Positions 20,909 through 29,594 of a stretch of 64,000 bases of DNA are shown piece after piece (the first letter of the stretch is position 1; each line of letters begins with the position of its first letter). The DNA lies in assembly GCA_021298815.1 (NCBI GenBank), contig JAJTHE010000013.1:54407-118406 (forward strand), written 5' to 3'. This DNA is from Betaproteobacteria bacterium. Its GTDB lineage: Bacteria; Pseudomonadota; Gammaproteobacteria; Burkholderiales; CAIKXV01. The notes below the pieces were generated by a model, which searched no databases, was not told the DNA's origin, and saw only the letters and a program-made list of their open reading frames with translations. The translations under genes were made by a program, and so were the position numbers.

Positions 20909-21907
20909 CTACTCGAGCCGGATGTTCGCCTTCTGCACCACCGCCTCCCAGCGCCGCAGTTCGTCGGCGATGTAGGCCGCGAACTCGCGCGGCGCGCGAT
21001 AGTCGGTCTCCATGCCGTTGTTGACGAAGTGCGTGCGGACCTCCTCGGAGGCCAGGATCGTGCGCACTTCGTCGGTAAGCCGCTTCACGATCGGGGCCGG
21101 AATGCCGGCGGGGCCGACCAGCCCGCGCCAGCCGGTGGTCAGGTACCCGGGCAACCCCGACTCCTGGACCGTCGGCACCTCCGGCATCAGCGGGCTGCGC
21201 GTCGCACCGCCTACGCCCAGGCCCCGCAAGCGCCCGGCCCTCGCATGCGGGATCACCGCCTGTATGGTGATGCTGGACATGTGGATCTGTCCGCCCAGGA
21301 GGTCAGAGGTCGCCGCGCCGCCGCCCTTGTAGTGCGCGATGACCATGTCGATCTTCGCCATCACGCGCAGCAGTTCCACGCCCATGTGGCCGCTGCTGCC
21401 CAGCCCTGCCGTGCCCGCCACCAGCGTGCCGGGCTTCTGCCGCGCGAGCGCGATGAACTCCTGCAGCGTGTTCACCGGCAGGCTCGCCGGGACGGTGAGC
21501 ACCGTGTCGCCCTTCACCATCGACGCGATCAGCGAGAACGACTTCACCGGGTCGTAGTCGAGCTTCTGCAGCACCGGCTGAATGGTATGGGCGGTATCGA
21601 CCACCAGCAGCGTGTAGCCGTCGGGAATCGCCCGCGCGACCAGCGTGGTGCCGATCACCGCGCCGGCACCGCCGCGGTTCTCGACCAGCACCGGGCGCCC
21701 GAGCCGCTCGGCGAGCCGGGGTGCCATCACCCGGCCGACCATGTCGGTGCCGCCGCCGGCGGCGAACGGTACCACCAGGCGGATCGGCTTCGCGGGCCAG
21801 GCCTCTGCCTGCTGCGCGAACGCCGGCGACGCAAGCCCCGCGCCGGTGGACAGGACGGCCAGCGACAGTAGCCCCGCCGCGCGCATGCGCATCATCGCCT
21901 GTGTCAT
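20909..21907 (-). CDS. Bug/TctC-family periplasmic solute-binding protein (5 of 8)
   Basis: A 332-residue protein with a signal peptide ending near SPAFAQQ and motifs WPAKPIRLVVPFAAGGGTDMVGR, NRGGAGAVIG, PDGYT. The usual HVPYKG segment is IAHYKGGG here. Start at 21907 has GGAGGAG upstream at good spacing. It lies on the strand opposite to the CoA ligase (convergent), about 100 bp after the start of an enolase-superfamily enzyme, so it likely serves that enzyme's substrate. Confidence 0.9.
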   Translation of the reverse strand: MTQAMMRMRAAGLLSLAVLSTGAGLASPAFAQQAEAWPAKPIRLVVPFAAGGGTDMVGRVMAPRLAERLGRPVLVENRGGAGAVIGTTLVARAIPDGYTLLVVDTAHTIQPVLQKLDYDPVKSFSLIASMVKGDTVLTVPASLPVNTLQEFIALARQKPGTLVAGTAGLGSSGHMGVELLRVMAKIDMVIAHYKGGGAATSDLLGGQIHMSSITIQAVIPHARAGRLRGLGVGGATRSPLMPEVPTVQESGLPGYLTTGWRGLVGPAGIPAPIVKRLTDEVRTILASEEVRTHFVNNGMETDYRAPREFAAYIADELRRWEAVVQKANIRLE

Positions 21908-22005
21908 CGCGATACTCCTCCGATGCGGCCCTGCCCGGCTTCGGTGGCCGGGGCTGCCGCGGGTCCTTCGGCGCCGCCACCCCTGCAGGGACGGCGGCGA
22001 TGGGA

Positions 22006-23100
22006 TCAGCCGGCGCAGCGCGCGAGCAAGTCGTCGTCGAACTCCAGCCCCAGCCCGACCTTCTGCGGCACTGCCAGCATCCCGTCCTGCATCTTCGGCA
22101 CTTCCCGGAACAGCGGGCAGGACCAGGGCATGTACTCGACGGTCAGCCCGTTGGGGATCGCCGCCACCAGGTGCACATGCACCTCGGGCAGCAGGTGGCT
22201 CACCACCGGCAGGTTGAAGGCCTGCGCCATGCCGGCGATCTTCAGCCAGGTCGTGATGCCGCCGGCACGCAGCACGTCGATCATCACGATGTCGACCGCG
22301 CGCGCCTCGAGCATGTGCCTGAACGGCACCGAGCCGTACACGTACTCTCCCGCCGCCAGCGGCGTGTCGAGCGCGCGTGCGACCTCGGCCATCCCCGACG
22401 GGTCGTCGTGGGCCACCACGTCCTCGAGCCAGTAGAGGCCGTACTGCTCGACGCGCTGCCCGATCGAGATCGCCTGGCGCACGTCCCAGCGCTGGTTGAT
22501 GTCGCACATCAGGTCGATGTCCGGGCCGATCGCCTCGCGCACCAGGCGGATGCGCTCCTCCTCCTTCGCCGGCGTGGTGGCACCGGGCAGCGCGAGCTGC
22601 GTCTTCATCTGCCGCCAGCCCTGTTCGACCAGCGTACGCGAGCCCTTCACGCACTGCTCGAGCGTGAAGTGGCGCATCAGCGCGCCACTGGCATAGGTGG
22701 GCACCGAGGTACGATGGCCGCCGGCCAGCGTCGAGACCGGTACGCCGAGCGCCTTGCCCTTGATGTCCCAGAGCGCGATGTCGATCGCCGCCAGCGCCAG
22801 CGTGAACAGGCCGCCGGGGCCGGCGGAGGCGCCCGCCGCGGCGCGCAGCCGGTCGCCGATCGACTCGATGCGCAGCGGATCGTCGCCCACGATCATGCCG
22901 GCGAGGATGTCCACGCACTGCCTGAGCGCCGGCGTGAGCGGCCCGCCGAAATGGGTCAGGCCGATACCGGTGAGGCCGGGCTGGTCGGTATGCAGGGTCA
23001 GGGTGACGAAGTTGCGCGTGCCGGCGACCGTCGGTCCGCCGGCCAGCGGCTCGTCGGAGGGCAGCATCGCGATCGTCGACTGGTGTCCGGTTATCTTCAT
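22006..23100 (-). CDS. mandelate racemase / muconate lactonizing enzyme family protein (enolase superfamily)
   Basis: A 364-residue enzyme: an N-terminal capping domain, then a TIM-type barrel. Metal ligands are visible in MCDINQRW (Asp), WLEDV (Glu) and AGEYVYG (Glu). The Asp/His dyad is present in MIDVLRAGG and VSHLLPE. The Lys-x-Lys motif on the second strand reads Lys-Thr-Gln, so one general base is changed to Gln. Sugar-acid dehydratases are the closest functional analogues. It overlaps the CocE-type gene by ATGA (23097-23100), so the two enzymes are coupled. Confidence 0.85.
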   Translation of the reverse strand: MKITGHQSTIAMLPSDEPLAGGPTVAGTRNFVTLTLHTDQPGLTGIGLTHFGGPLTPALRQCVDILAGMIVGDDPLRIESIGDRLRAAAGASAGPGGLFTLALAAIDIALWDIKGKALGVPVSTLAGGHRTSVPTYASGALMRHFTLEQCVKGSRTLVEQGWRQMKTQLALPGATTPAKEEERIRLVREAIGPDIDLMCDINQRWDVRQAISIGQRVEQYGLYWLEDVVAHDDPSGMAEVARALDTPLAAGEYVYGSVPFRHMLEARAVDIVMIDVLRAGGITTWLKIAGMAQAFNLPVVSHLLPEVHVHLVAAIPNGLTVEYMPWSCPLFREVPKMQDGMLAVPQKVGLGLEFDDDLLARCAG

Positions 23101-24860
23101 CGTGCATGCACCTCTTCGTTGGCCGGAATCACCGGCAGCAGCAGGTAGGGGGAACGGCCGGGGCCGGCGTGGAGCGTCACCCGTCCGCCGAACACCTCCG
23201 GCGGACGGTCGACCGGATCGTCGTGCAGGAAGGGCCCGCAGCCGCGCATCGGGTGCTTCATGTTGGACAGCGTCGCGGCCTCGCCGTCGTACTCGTAGTC
23301 GCGGCCGCGCACCGACAGCGCGATGCGGTATCCGGCGGGCACCACGATCGACGTCGGGATGATCTCGATGTCAAGTTCCACCACTTCGCCCGGCACCAGC
23401 GGCTGCAGCTCGTCATGGGCATGGTACGGCCGCCACGGCATGCTCAGGGCAGGATCGAGCTTGCGGTGCGACGCCCGCAGCCAGCCCTGGCCGACCGGCG
23501 TATGCGGGTCGAGCGTCCCCTGGAAGACCACTTCCTTGCCCCCCGGGGCGAACACCCGCAGCACCGCGAAGATGTCGGCATCGGTGGTGGACGAGGAGAC
23601 GAACAGCTTCAGCGCGACCGGACCGGTGAGCTCGGTATCGGCCTCCAGCGGCGGGGTGATGAAGGTCAGTCCGTCGCCCATCGCCGCATACTCCACCGAC
23701 TCGGTCGCGGCCGCCGGCTCGGTATCCAGGCGCCGCGTCGACAGCCCCAGGTGCAGCGGCGTCCAGCGGGTGCGCGCGAGCGGCCATTCGTGCTCGTGGC
23801 GCAGCACGAACCGCTCGCCCGGATGGCGCACGTTGAGCTCGACCCTGGGCTGCCGGTGCCAGCCGTTGTCCTCGCCCTTCAGGCAGCGGTCGAAGAAGCG
23901 CTTCTGCAGGGCGAGTGCGCGATCGGTGTAGAACGGCGCCCAGTGCGAGCCGCCGTGCACCTCGAGCCACTTGTCGCTCGAGGCCGCCCGCATGAAGCCC
24001 TCGAAGTTTCCCCTCGGGTGGAGCCCCTGCCCGCCCCAGTTGGCGCAGGACAGCAGCGGCACCAGCACCCGGGACAGGTCGGCCGAGCGCTCCTTGTACC
24101 AGTCGTCGCACAGCGGCCGCCGCAGGTACTCGCCCCACATGTCCTCGCGGTTGCGCACGAGTTCGTCCTCCGGCAGGGTCGCCGGACCGCAGACCAGTTC
24201 GCCGGTGGCGCGCGACCGGGCGCCGCGTTCGCCCACGCCATGCTGCACCGTCTTCACCTGCATGTCCTGCCAGTTCTTGCGGAAGGTACAGGCGATGCCG
24301 CCATGGCGCGCGCCGTCGCGGTAGTTGTCCGCCCAGCCTTCCCAGACGCAGATCGCCGCCAGGTGCGGCGGCTGCATCGCAGCCACCCGCCACTGGTTGG
24401 CCGCATAGTAGGAGATGCCGTTCAGCCCGACCTTGCCGCTGCACCAGGGCTGGCGCGCGACCCATTCGATGCAGTCGTGGAAGTCCTTCTGCTCGCGCGC
24501 ATTGTTGTGCGCGAGGTAGCCGGGCGAGCGTCCGGCGCCGCGCGAATCGAAGCGCACCACCGCATAGCCGTCGGGCACCCATTTCTCCGGGTCGACCACT
24601 TCCCAGTTCTGGTAGCGGTTGCTGGTGCCGGACACCGCATCGGGATGGTCGCGGGCCATGATCTCCCAGGCCGTCCGGTATCCATCCTGGAAGGCGAGGC
24701 CCTTGCCGTACGGACCATAGCTGGCGAGCGCCGGCCAGCGGCCTTCGGCCACCGGCTGGAACACGTCGGCACGCAGCACGTCGCCGTCGTCCATGCGCAC
24801 CGGCACGTCCCAGTCGATGCGCATGCCGTCGCGGATCTCGCCCTGGTGTTCCTGGCCCAT
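23097..24860 (-). CDS. CocE/NonD family alpha/beta hydrolase (X-Pro dipeptidyl-peptidase S15 type)
   Basis: A 587-residue hydrolase. The alpha/beta core carries RFDSRGAGRSPG and the nucleophile elbow GLNGISYYAA, whose Ser is in a G-x-S-x-x-A setting. GGSHWAPFY supplies the probable catalytic His. A C-terminal jelly-roll domain (from about residue 350) is typical of cocaine-esterase-like and glutaryl-7-ACA-type acylases. The ATG at 24860 is preferred to one nine codons upstream. It is co-translated with the enolase-superfamily gene and 42 bp after a Bug gene; it probably cleaves an ester or amide brought in by the transporter. Confidence 0.85.
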   Translation of the reverse strand: MGQEHQGEIRDGMRIDWDVPVRMDDGDVLRADVFQPVAEGRWPALASYGPYGKGLAFQDGYRTAWEIMARDHPDAVSGTSNRYQNWEVVDPEKWVPDGYAVVRFDSRGAGRSPGYLAHNNAREQKDFHDCIEWVARQPWCSGKVGLNGISYYAANQWRVAAMQPPHLAAICVWEGWADNYRDGARHGGIACTFRKNWQDMQVKTVQHGVGERGARSRATGELVCGPATLPEDELVRNREDMWGEYLRRPLCDDWYKERSADLSRVLVPLLSCANWGGQGLHPRGNFEGFMRAASSDKWLEVHGGSHWAPFYTDRALALQKRFFDRCLKGEDNGWHRQPRVELNVRHPGERFVLRHEHEWPLARTRWTPLHLGLSTRRLDTEPAAATESVEYAAMGDGLTFITPPLEADTELTGPVALKLFVSSSTTDADIFAVLRVFAPGGKEVVFQGTLDPHTPVGQGWLRASHRKLDPALSMPWRPYHAHDELQPLVPGEVVELDIEIIPTSIVVPAGYRIALSVRGRDYEYDGEAATLSNMKHPMRGCGPFLHDDPVDRPPEVFGGRVTLHAGPGRSPYLLLPVIPANEEVHAR

Positions 24861-24902
24861 CGCCTGCCTCCGGTCAGTCGCCCGCACGTCGCGCGTTCGG
24901 GT

Positions 24903-25919
24903 TCAATCGATACGGGCGCCGGACTGCCGCACCACCTTGCCGTACTTCGCGAACTCCTCGCGCAGGTAGCGCCCGAACGCCTCGGGCGTCCCGCCGGCCG
25001 GATCGTGCCCCTGCGCCTCGAGCTGCGCGCGCAGCTCCGGCGACTGTACGACAGCGGCGAGCACCTCGTTCAGGCGCCGGACCACCGGGCGCGGCGTCTG
25101 CGCCGGCGCCAGCAGGCCGAACCAGGTGATCGAGGCGTAGCCGGGCACGCCGGACTCGGCGATCGTCGGCACCTCGGGCAGCTGCGGCGAGCGCGCCGCG
25201 CTGGAGATGCCCAGAACGCGCACCCGGCCGGCCTTGATGAACGGCGCGACCGGTGCGATCGAATTGAACATCATCGGCACCTGCCCGGCGAGCACGTCGG
25301 CCACCGCCTGCGGCGCGCCCTTGTACGGCACATGCGAGAGGTTCACGCCGGCCATCGACTTGAACAGTTCCATCGCCAGGTGGTTGGCGGCGCCATTGCC
25401 GGCCGATGCATAGTCGAGCTTGCCCGGCTGTGCGCGGGCCAGGGCCAGCAGTTCGCCGATGCCCTTCGCCGGCAGCGAAGGATGGGCGATCAGCAGGAAC
25501 GGCCCGCTGGAGATCAGCCCGACCGGGGCGAAGTCGACCAGCGGATCGTAGGCCGCCTTCTTCTGCAGGTGCGGCAGGATCGCGAGCGGCCCGGGGCTGC
25601 TCAGGAACAGCGTGTAACCGTCGGCGATCGCCTTGGCCGCGACCTCGGCCCCGATCAGGCCGCCCGCACCACCGCGGTTGTCGATGATCATCGGCTGGCC
25701 GAGCCTCGCTGCCATCGGTGCCACCACCAGGCGCGCCACCACATCCGGCGTGCCGCCGGCCGGCACCGGCACGATCACCCGGATCGGCCGCTCCGGCCAG
25801 GCCGCGACGGCCTGCGACGGCGTCACGCCCTGCGCCAGCGCCAGCGCCAGCGCGGGCAGGCCCGCCAGCAGCCATGCGCCCGCCGCCCCGCGGCCTGCCG
25901 CACGATCCCCTCTCGCCAT
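24903..25919 (-). CDS. Bug/TctC-family periplasmic solute-binding protein (6 of 8)
   Basis: A 338-residue protein. GGAGGAGG lies 3-5 nt before the ATG. A twin-Arg-free basic N-terminus and a long Ala/Leu signal core are followed by WPERPIRVIVPVPAGGTPDVVAR, NRGGAGGLIG and HVPYKGAP. It is the first gene of the leftward CocE/enolase operon, which suggests that its ligand is the CocE substrate. Confidence 0.9.
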   Translation of the reverse strand: MARGDRAAGRGAAGAWLLAGLPALALALAQGVTPSQAVAAWPERPIRVIVPVPAGGTPDVVARLVVAPMAARLGQPMIIDNRGGAGGLIGAEVAAKAIADGYTLFLSSPGPLAILPHLQKKAAYDPLVDFAPVGLISSGPFLLIAHPSLPAKGIGELLALARAQPGKLDYASAGNGAANHLAMELFKSMAGVNLSHVPYKGAPQAVADVLAGQVPMMFNSIAPVAPFIKAGRVRVLGISSAARSPQLPEVPTIAESGVPGYASITWFGLLAPAQTPRPVVRRLNEVLAAVVQSPELRAQLEAQGHDPAGGTPEAFGRYLREEFAKYGKVVRQSGARID

Positions 25920-26045
25920 GGTCCTCCTCCGATCTCTCCGCTGCGCCGTTGTAACCGCCCCGACGCTGGCATCATGCTAACCGATCACGGACCCGGCCCG
26001 ATACCCGGGCCGCCCCGACTGCCCGACGCCCATGGAGCCGAACCG

Positions 26046-26840
26046 ATGAGCCAGACCCCGCCCGTTCCCGACACCCTCCCCGCCAGCGAAACACCGGGTT
26101 CCGAGCTTGCGGGCAAGGTGGCACTGGTCACCGGCGGCGCACGCAACATCGGTGCTTGCATCTCGCTCGCGCTGGCCGCGGGCGGCGCCAGCGTGGCGAT
26201 CAACACCCGCGCCTCGCGCGCGCAGGCCGATGCCCTGGTCGCACGCATCGCGGCCGGCGGCGGCAAGGCCGGCGCATGGCTGGCCGACATCGGCGAGCGC
26301 GACGCGGTGCGCGCGATGGTCGACGGGGTGCTCGATCGCTTCGGACGCATCGACATCCTGGTGCTCAATGCATCGGTGCGCAACGAATGCGCGTTCCTCG
26401 AACTACCCTACGACGACTGGCGGCGCGTGATGGCCACCACGCTCGACGGCGCGTTCCACTGCACCCAGGCCTGCCTGCCGTCGATGATCGCCGGCGGCGC
26501 CGGTGCACTGGTCACGCTCGGCGGACTCAACGCGCTGTCGGGTGCGAAGCGCCGCATCCACGGCTCGGTGGCCAAGGGCGGGCTGGTCGCCTTCACGCGC
26601 GGCATCGCGCGCGAGTTCGCGGAACAGGGCGTGCGCGCGAACTGCGTGGTGCCCGGACAGGTGCTCACCGAACGCGCCGCGCATCGCTCGCCGCGCGCCG
26701 AACCGAAGGGACTGATCCCGCTGGGACGCGGTGGCCAGCCGGAGGAGATCGCGGCCACGGTGCGCTTCCTGTGCGGCCCGGGCGCGAGCTTCATCACCGG
26801 GCAGACCGTCCATGTGAACGGCGGCCAGCTGATGGCCTGA
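26046..26840 (+). CDS. short-chain dehydrogenase/reductase lacking the catalytic Tyr
   Basis: A 264-residue SDR. The cofactor motif is VTGGARNIGACIS, followed by LVLNAS in place of NNAG. The C-terminal ITGQTVHVNGGQ is standard. The usual Y-x-x-x-K is absent: the segment reads RRIHGSVAKGG, with Gly four residues before the Lys and a His just before it. It may use a different proton donor or have lost oxidoreductase activity. Start at 26046 is the nearest ATG; one at 25974 would add a Pro-rich tail. Divergent from the Bug gene at 25919. Confidence 0.82.
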   Translation: MSQTPPVPDTLPASETPGSELAGKVALVTGGARNIGACISLALAAGGASVAINTRASRAQADALVARIAAGGGKAGAWLADIGERDAVRAMVDGVLDRFGRIDILVLNASVRNECAFLELPYDDWRRVMATTLDGAFHCTQACLPSMIAGGAGALVTLGGLNALSGAKRRIHGSVAKGGLVAFTRGIAREFAEQGVRANCVVPGQVLTERAAHRSPRAEPKGLIPLGRGGQPEEIAATVRFLCGPGASFITGQTVHVNGGQLMA

Positions 26841-26926
26841 GCGGCAGCCGGTTGCGGGTGGCCGACCGGTGGCGCCTGCCGCGGTCGCCGGCGAGGCCAC
26901 CGCTGCATGCGCCGACCCGGGCGGGA

Positions 26927-27397
26927 TTACTTGACGCCGAGCAGTTCCACGTCGAACACGAGGGTCGCGTTCGGCGGGATCACGCCGCCGGCGCCGCGCG
27001 CGCCGTAGCCCAGCTCGGGCGGGATCACCAGCGTGCGCTGGCCGCCGATCTTCATGCCGGCGACGCCCTGGTCCCAGCCGCGGATCACCTGGCCGGCGCC
27101 GAGGCCGAAGGTGAACGGATCCTTGCGGTCGAGCGAGCTGTCGAACTTCTTGCCCTTGTTGTCCTTCGCCGCCGGGTCGAACAGCCAGCCGGTGTAGTGC
27201 ACGGTGACCTGCCTGCCAGGCACCGCCTCGGCGCCGGTGCCGACCTTGCGGTCGGTGATCTTCAGGCCAGCGGCCGGGGTGCTCTGTGCTTCGCTCATCG
27301 GAATCATCATCCAGGGTGTGGTCAGGGCGACGACGGCCGCCAGGAGTGCTGCGCGGGAGATCCGCAGGCTCGATCGCTTCAAGGGGGTCTGCTCCAT
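26927..27397 (-). CDS. FKBP-type peptidyl-prolyl cis-trans isomerase, exported
   Basis: A 156-residue protein with a signal peptide or anchor (about residues 15-38, ending near MSEAQS) and one FKBP domain. Active-site residues appear in [33 protein letters not shown] and the final FDVELLGV. It catalyses prolyl isomerisation, presumably in the periplasm as a folding helper. An insertion [14 protein letters not shown] follows the first strand. It lies 77 bp beyond the stop-side of the neighbouring dehydrogenase gene and need not be functionally tied to it. Confidence 0.9.
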   Translation of the reverse strand: MEQTPLKRSSLRISRAALLAAVVALTTPWMMIPMSEAQSTPAAGLKITDRKVGTGAEAVPGRQVTVHYTGWLFDPAAKDNKGKKFDSSLDRKDPFTFGLGAGQVIRGWDQGVAGMKIGGQRTLVIPPELGYGARGAGGVIPPNATLVFDVELLGVK

Positions 27398-27474
27398 GGA
27401 CAGGAAGAGGCGCCGATCGTAACCGAAGCGCCGCCGCACCGCGCCTGGCACGGCGGCCGCCGCGGGCGAGCCGG

Positions 27475-28521
27475 TCAGTCGACCACCAGCGCCACCCGCC
27501 CGACCAGCCGGTTGTCGCGGATCAGCTGGTGCACTTCCTCGGCCTGGTCGAGGCGGAAGGTGCGGTCGACGATCGCCCGCACCTTCTTCTGGCGCAGCAG
27601 TTCGAGCGTCTGCGCGATCTCGGTGGCGGTGACATAGCGCGAGCCGCGCACCTCGATGCCCTTGCGCACGACGACGGTCGCGTCGAGCGTGAACTTGCTG
27701 GAGTCGCCGAACACCGCCGGGGGCCGCACGCCGACGATGACCAGCCGGCCTCCGGGTGCGAGCGCCGTGACCGACGCCTCTAGCGTCTCCTTCGCGCCGA
27801 CGACATCGATCACCGAATCGACGCCGCGCCCGCCGGTCAGGGCCGCCACCTGCTTCGCGACGTCGCCGCGGGTACCATCGATCAGGTCGTCCGCACCGGC
27901 CGCCTGCGCGCCGGCGAGCTTGTTCTCGCCGATGTCCACCGCGATCACCCGCGCACCGGACGCCCGGGCCACCTGCACCACGTGGATGCCCACGCCGCCA
28001 CCGGCCCCGAACACCAGCACGTTGTCGCCCGGCTGTACCTGCGCTTCCTTCGTGCAGGCATGGAACGGCGTGGCGATCGCATCGGCGGCGACCGCCGCAT
28101 CGACGTCGCTCACCCCGTCCGGGATAGCGACGAAGTTGCGCGCCGGCAGCACCATGTACTCGGCATACCCGCCATCGCAGGCCATGCCGACATAGCCCCG
28201 GAACGCGGTGCACAGCGTCTCGCGCCCGCCGCGGCAGTAGCGGCACTGCCCGCAGGTCAGGTAGAAGTGGTTGGTGACCCGCTGGCCGATGGAGAAGCCG
28301 GACACTTCGGCGCCGACCGCGACCACCTCGCCGGCCACCTCGTGCCCGGGGATGCGCGGCCAGGCCGTGACCTGCCCGGGATTGGCGATCATGTGCACCA
28401 CCGTCAGGCCGACACCCACGGCCCTGACCCGGATCTTCACGTCGTTCGGACCGACCGCGGGTTCCGGTACGCCCTCGAGCACGAGCGGTCGCCCGATCGC
28501 GTGCAGCACCATCGCCTTCAT
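27475..28521 (-). CDS. zinc-type medium-chain alcohol dehydrogenase, catalytic Cys ligand missing
   Basis: A 348-residue MDR-family enzyme. The structural zinc site is complete ([15 protein letters not shown]), as are [12 protein letters not shown] and the Rossmann motif [12 protein letters not shown]. The first catalytic-zinc Cys, normally in a GVCGTD-like motif, is replaced: the segment reads GVGLTVVHM. It may thus act without catalytic zinc, as quinone- or acrylyl-CoA-type reductases do. Start at 28521 begins [10 protein letters not shown], the classic N-terminus. It follows the cupin gene by about 55 bp on the same strand. Confidence 0.83.
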   Translation of the reverse strand: MKAMVLHAIGRPLVLEGVPEPAVGPNDVKIRVRAVGVGLTVVHMIANPGQVTAWPRIPGHEVAGEVVAVGAEVSGFSIGQRVTNHFYLTCGQCRYCRGGRETLCTAFRGYVGMACDGGYAEYMVLPARNFVAIPDGVSDVDAAVAADAIATPFHACTKEAQVQPGDNVLVFGAGGGVGIHVVQVARASGARVIAVDIGENKLAGAQAAGADDLIDGTRGDVAKQVAALTGGRGVDSVIDVVGAKETLEASVTALAPGGRLVIVGVRPPAVFGDSSKFTLDATVVVRKGIEVRGSRYVTATEIAQTLELLRQKKVRAIVDRTFRLDQAEEVHQLIRDNRLVGRVALVVD

Positions 28522-28575
28522 TGGTTCACCCCATCGGATTGCAGCCGTCCGCCCGCGCCCCTGCCACGGACCGCC

Positions 28576-29418
28576 TCAGACATCGACCTGGCTCTCCTGG
28601 TCGGCGGAACTGTGCGAACGGATCTCGCGCACCGGCGCGCGTCCGCCGATGTCGCGCCCGGTGGCGATCCAGGTGCAGACGCTGGCGCCGGGTGCCCACA
28701 CCGTCTTGTACCCGCCGGGTGCGAAGAACTCGACGAACACCATGTCCTGGTCGCCGTCGCTGATGAAGAAATGGCGCTCGCGGTCGGCGAACCAGACGAG
28801 GTCGCCGGCACGCACCGGGAACGGTTCCTCGTTGGCATGCGCGACGCCGTGCCCCTTCAGCATGTACATGAAGTGCTCGGCACCCTCATGGTGGTGGTTG
28901 GCGGCGCTGGTGCCCGGCGGATAGATGATCATCTCGCCCTTGATGGCGCTGGTGCCGAACAGCTTCGGCGTGACCAGGTAGATGCGCTTGCGCGCGTCGT
29001 ACTCGGAGTCGAGCACCGGCTCGCGCTTCCAGTCGATCACGCGCAGCGGCGGTGGCGCGCTGGCCAGCGACGGATCGAGGTCGGCCGCGGAGGGCACCTC
29101 GGCGAACAGCACCCGGGCGCCCCCGGTGCTGGCGAGCGTGCCGCGGAAGCCCGGCGGCAGGAACACCACATGGGAGTCGCCCAGAGCCACCGCGGCGCCG
29201 GCCGCGTCGGTGAGCGCCGCCTCGCCCTCGAGCATCTGGAACCAGCCCAGGCTGCGCGGCCCGATCTCCACCGCCGCGACGGAATTCGCGCCGAGCGACA
29301 GCCGATCGAGCAGGATGCGCGTGCCCGCCACCCGCTCCTCGGTCAGCAGCCGCTGCCGCTGCACCCCGGCGCCGAACGGCTCGCCGGCCACGCTGGATTC
29401 ATTGAACGTGATCGCCAT
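28576..29418 (-). CDS. two-cupin protein, (S)-ureidoglycine aminohydrolase-like layout
   Basis: A 280-residue protein with two cupin domains. The second has the clearer metal motif (PPGTSAANHHHEGAEHFMYMLKG in part: NHHHEGAEH) and a later RHFF. The N-terminal cupin is degenerate. Such bicupins include ureidoglycine aminohydrolase and gentisate-type proteins. Two close ATGs occur (29424 and 29418); the second has AGGAGG at proper distance and is preferred. It is the first gene of a leftward pair with the zinc-type dehydrogenase and faces a Bug gene across a gap holding two palindromes. Confidence 0.75.
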   Translation of the reverse strand: MAITFNESSVAGEPFGAGVQRQRLLTEERVAGTRILLDRLSLGANSVAAVEIGPRSLGWFQMLEGEAALTDAAGAAVALGDSHVVFLPPGFRGTLASTGGARVLFAEVPSAADLDPSLASAPPPLRVIDWKREPVLDSEYDARKRIYLVTPKLFGTSAIKGEMIIYPPGTSAANHHHEGAEHFMYMLKGHGVAHANEEPFPVRAGDLVWFADRERHFFISDGDQDMVFVEFFAPGGYKTVWAPGASVCTWIATGRDIGGRAPVREIRSHSSADQESQVDV

Positions 29419-29444
29419 CGTCATCCTCCTCCTGAGACGCTCGT

Positions 29445-29498
29445 GCGCCATGGCGCGCACTCTAGTCGCGGAGCGCGGACGATGCAAATGGCGCGCCA
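29445..29498. promoter_or_regulatory. paired palindromes in a divergent intergenic region
   Basis: GCGCCATGGCGC (29445-29456) and TGGCGCGCCA (29489-29498) are perfect dyads sharing ATGGCGC, with centres about 43 bp apart, close to four helical turns. They lie between the cupin gene (minus) and a Bug gene (plus). A dimeric regulator binding both could control both directions. No regulator gene is adjacent. Confidence 0.45.
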
Positions 29499-29594
29499 AA
29501 CCCACTACACTTGCGCCCGACGAACTTCCGGCGCCGCAGGCGCACTGGCCAGCCCGGCCACGCTGCGAGTCGATCCGGATCCACGGAGGATAGC

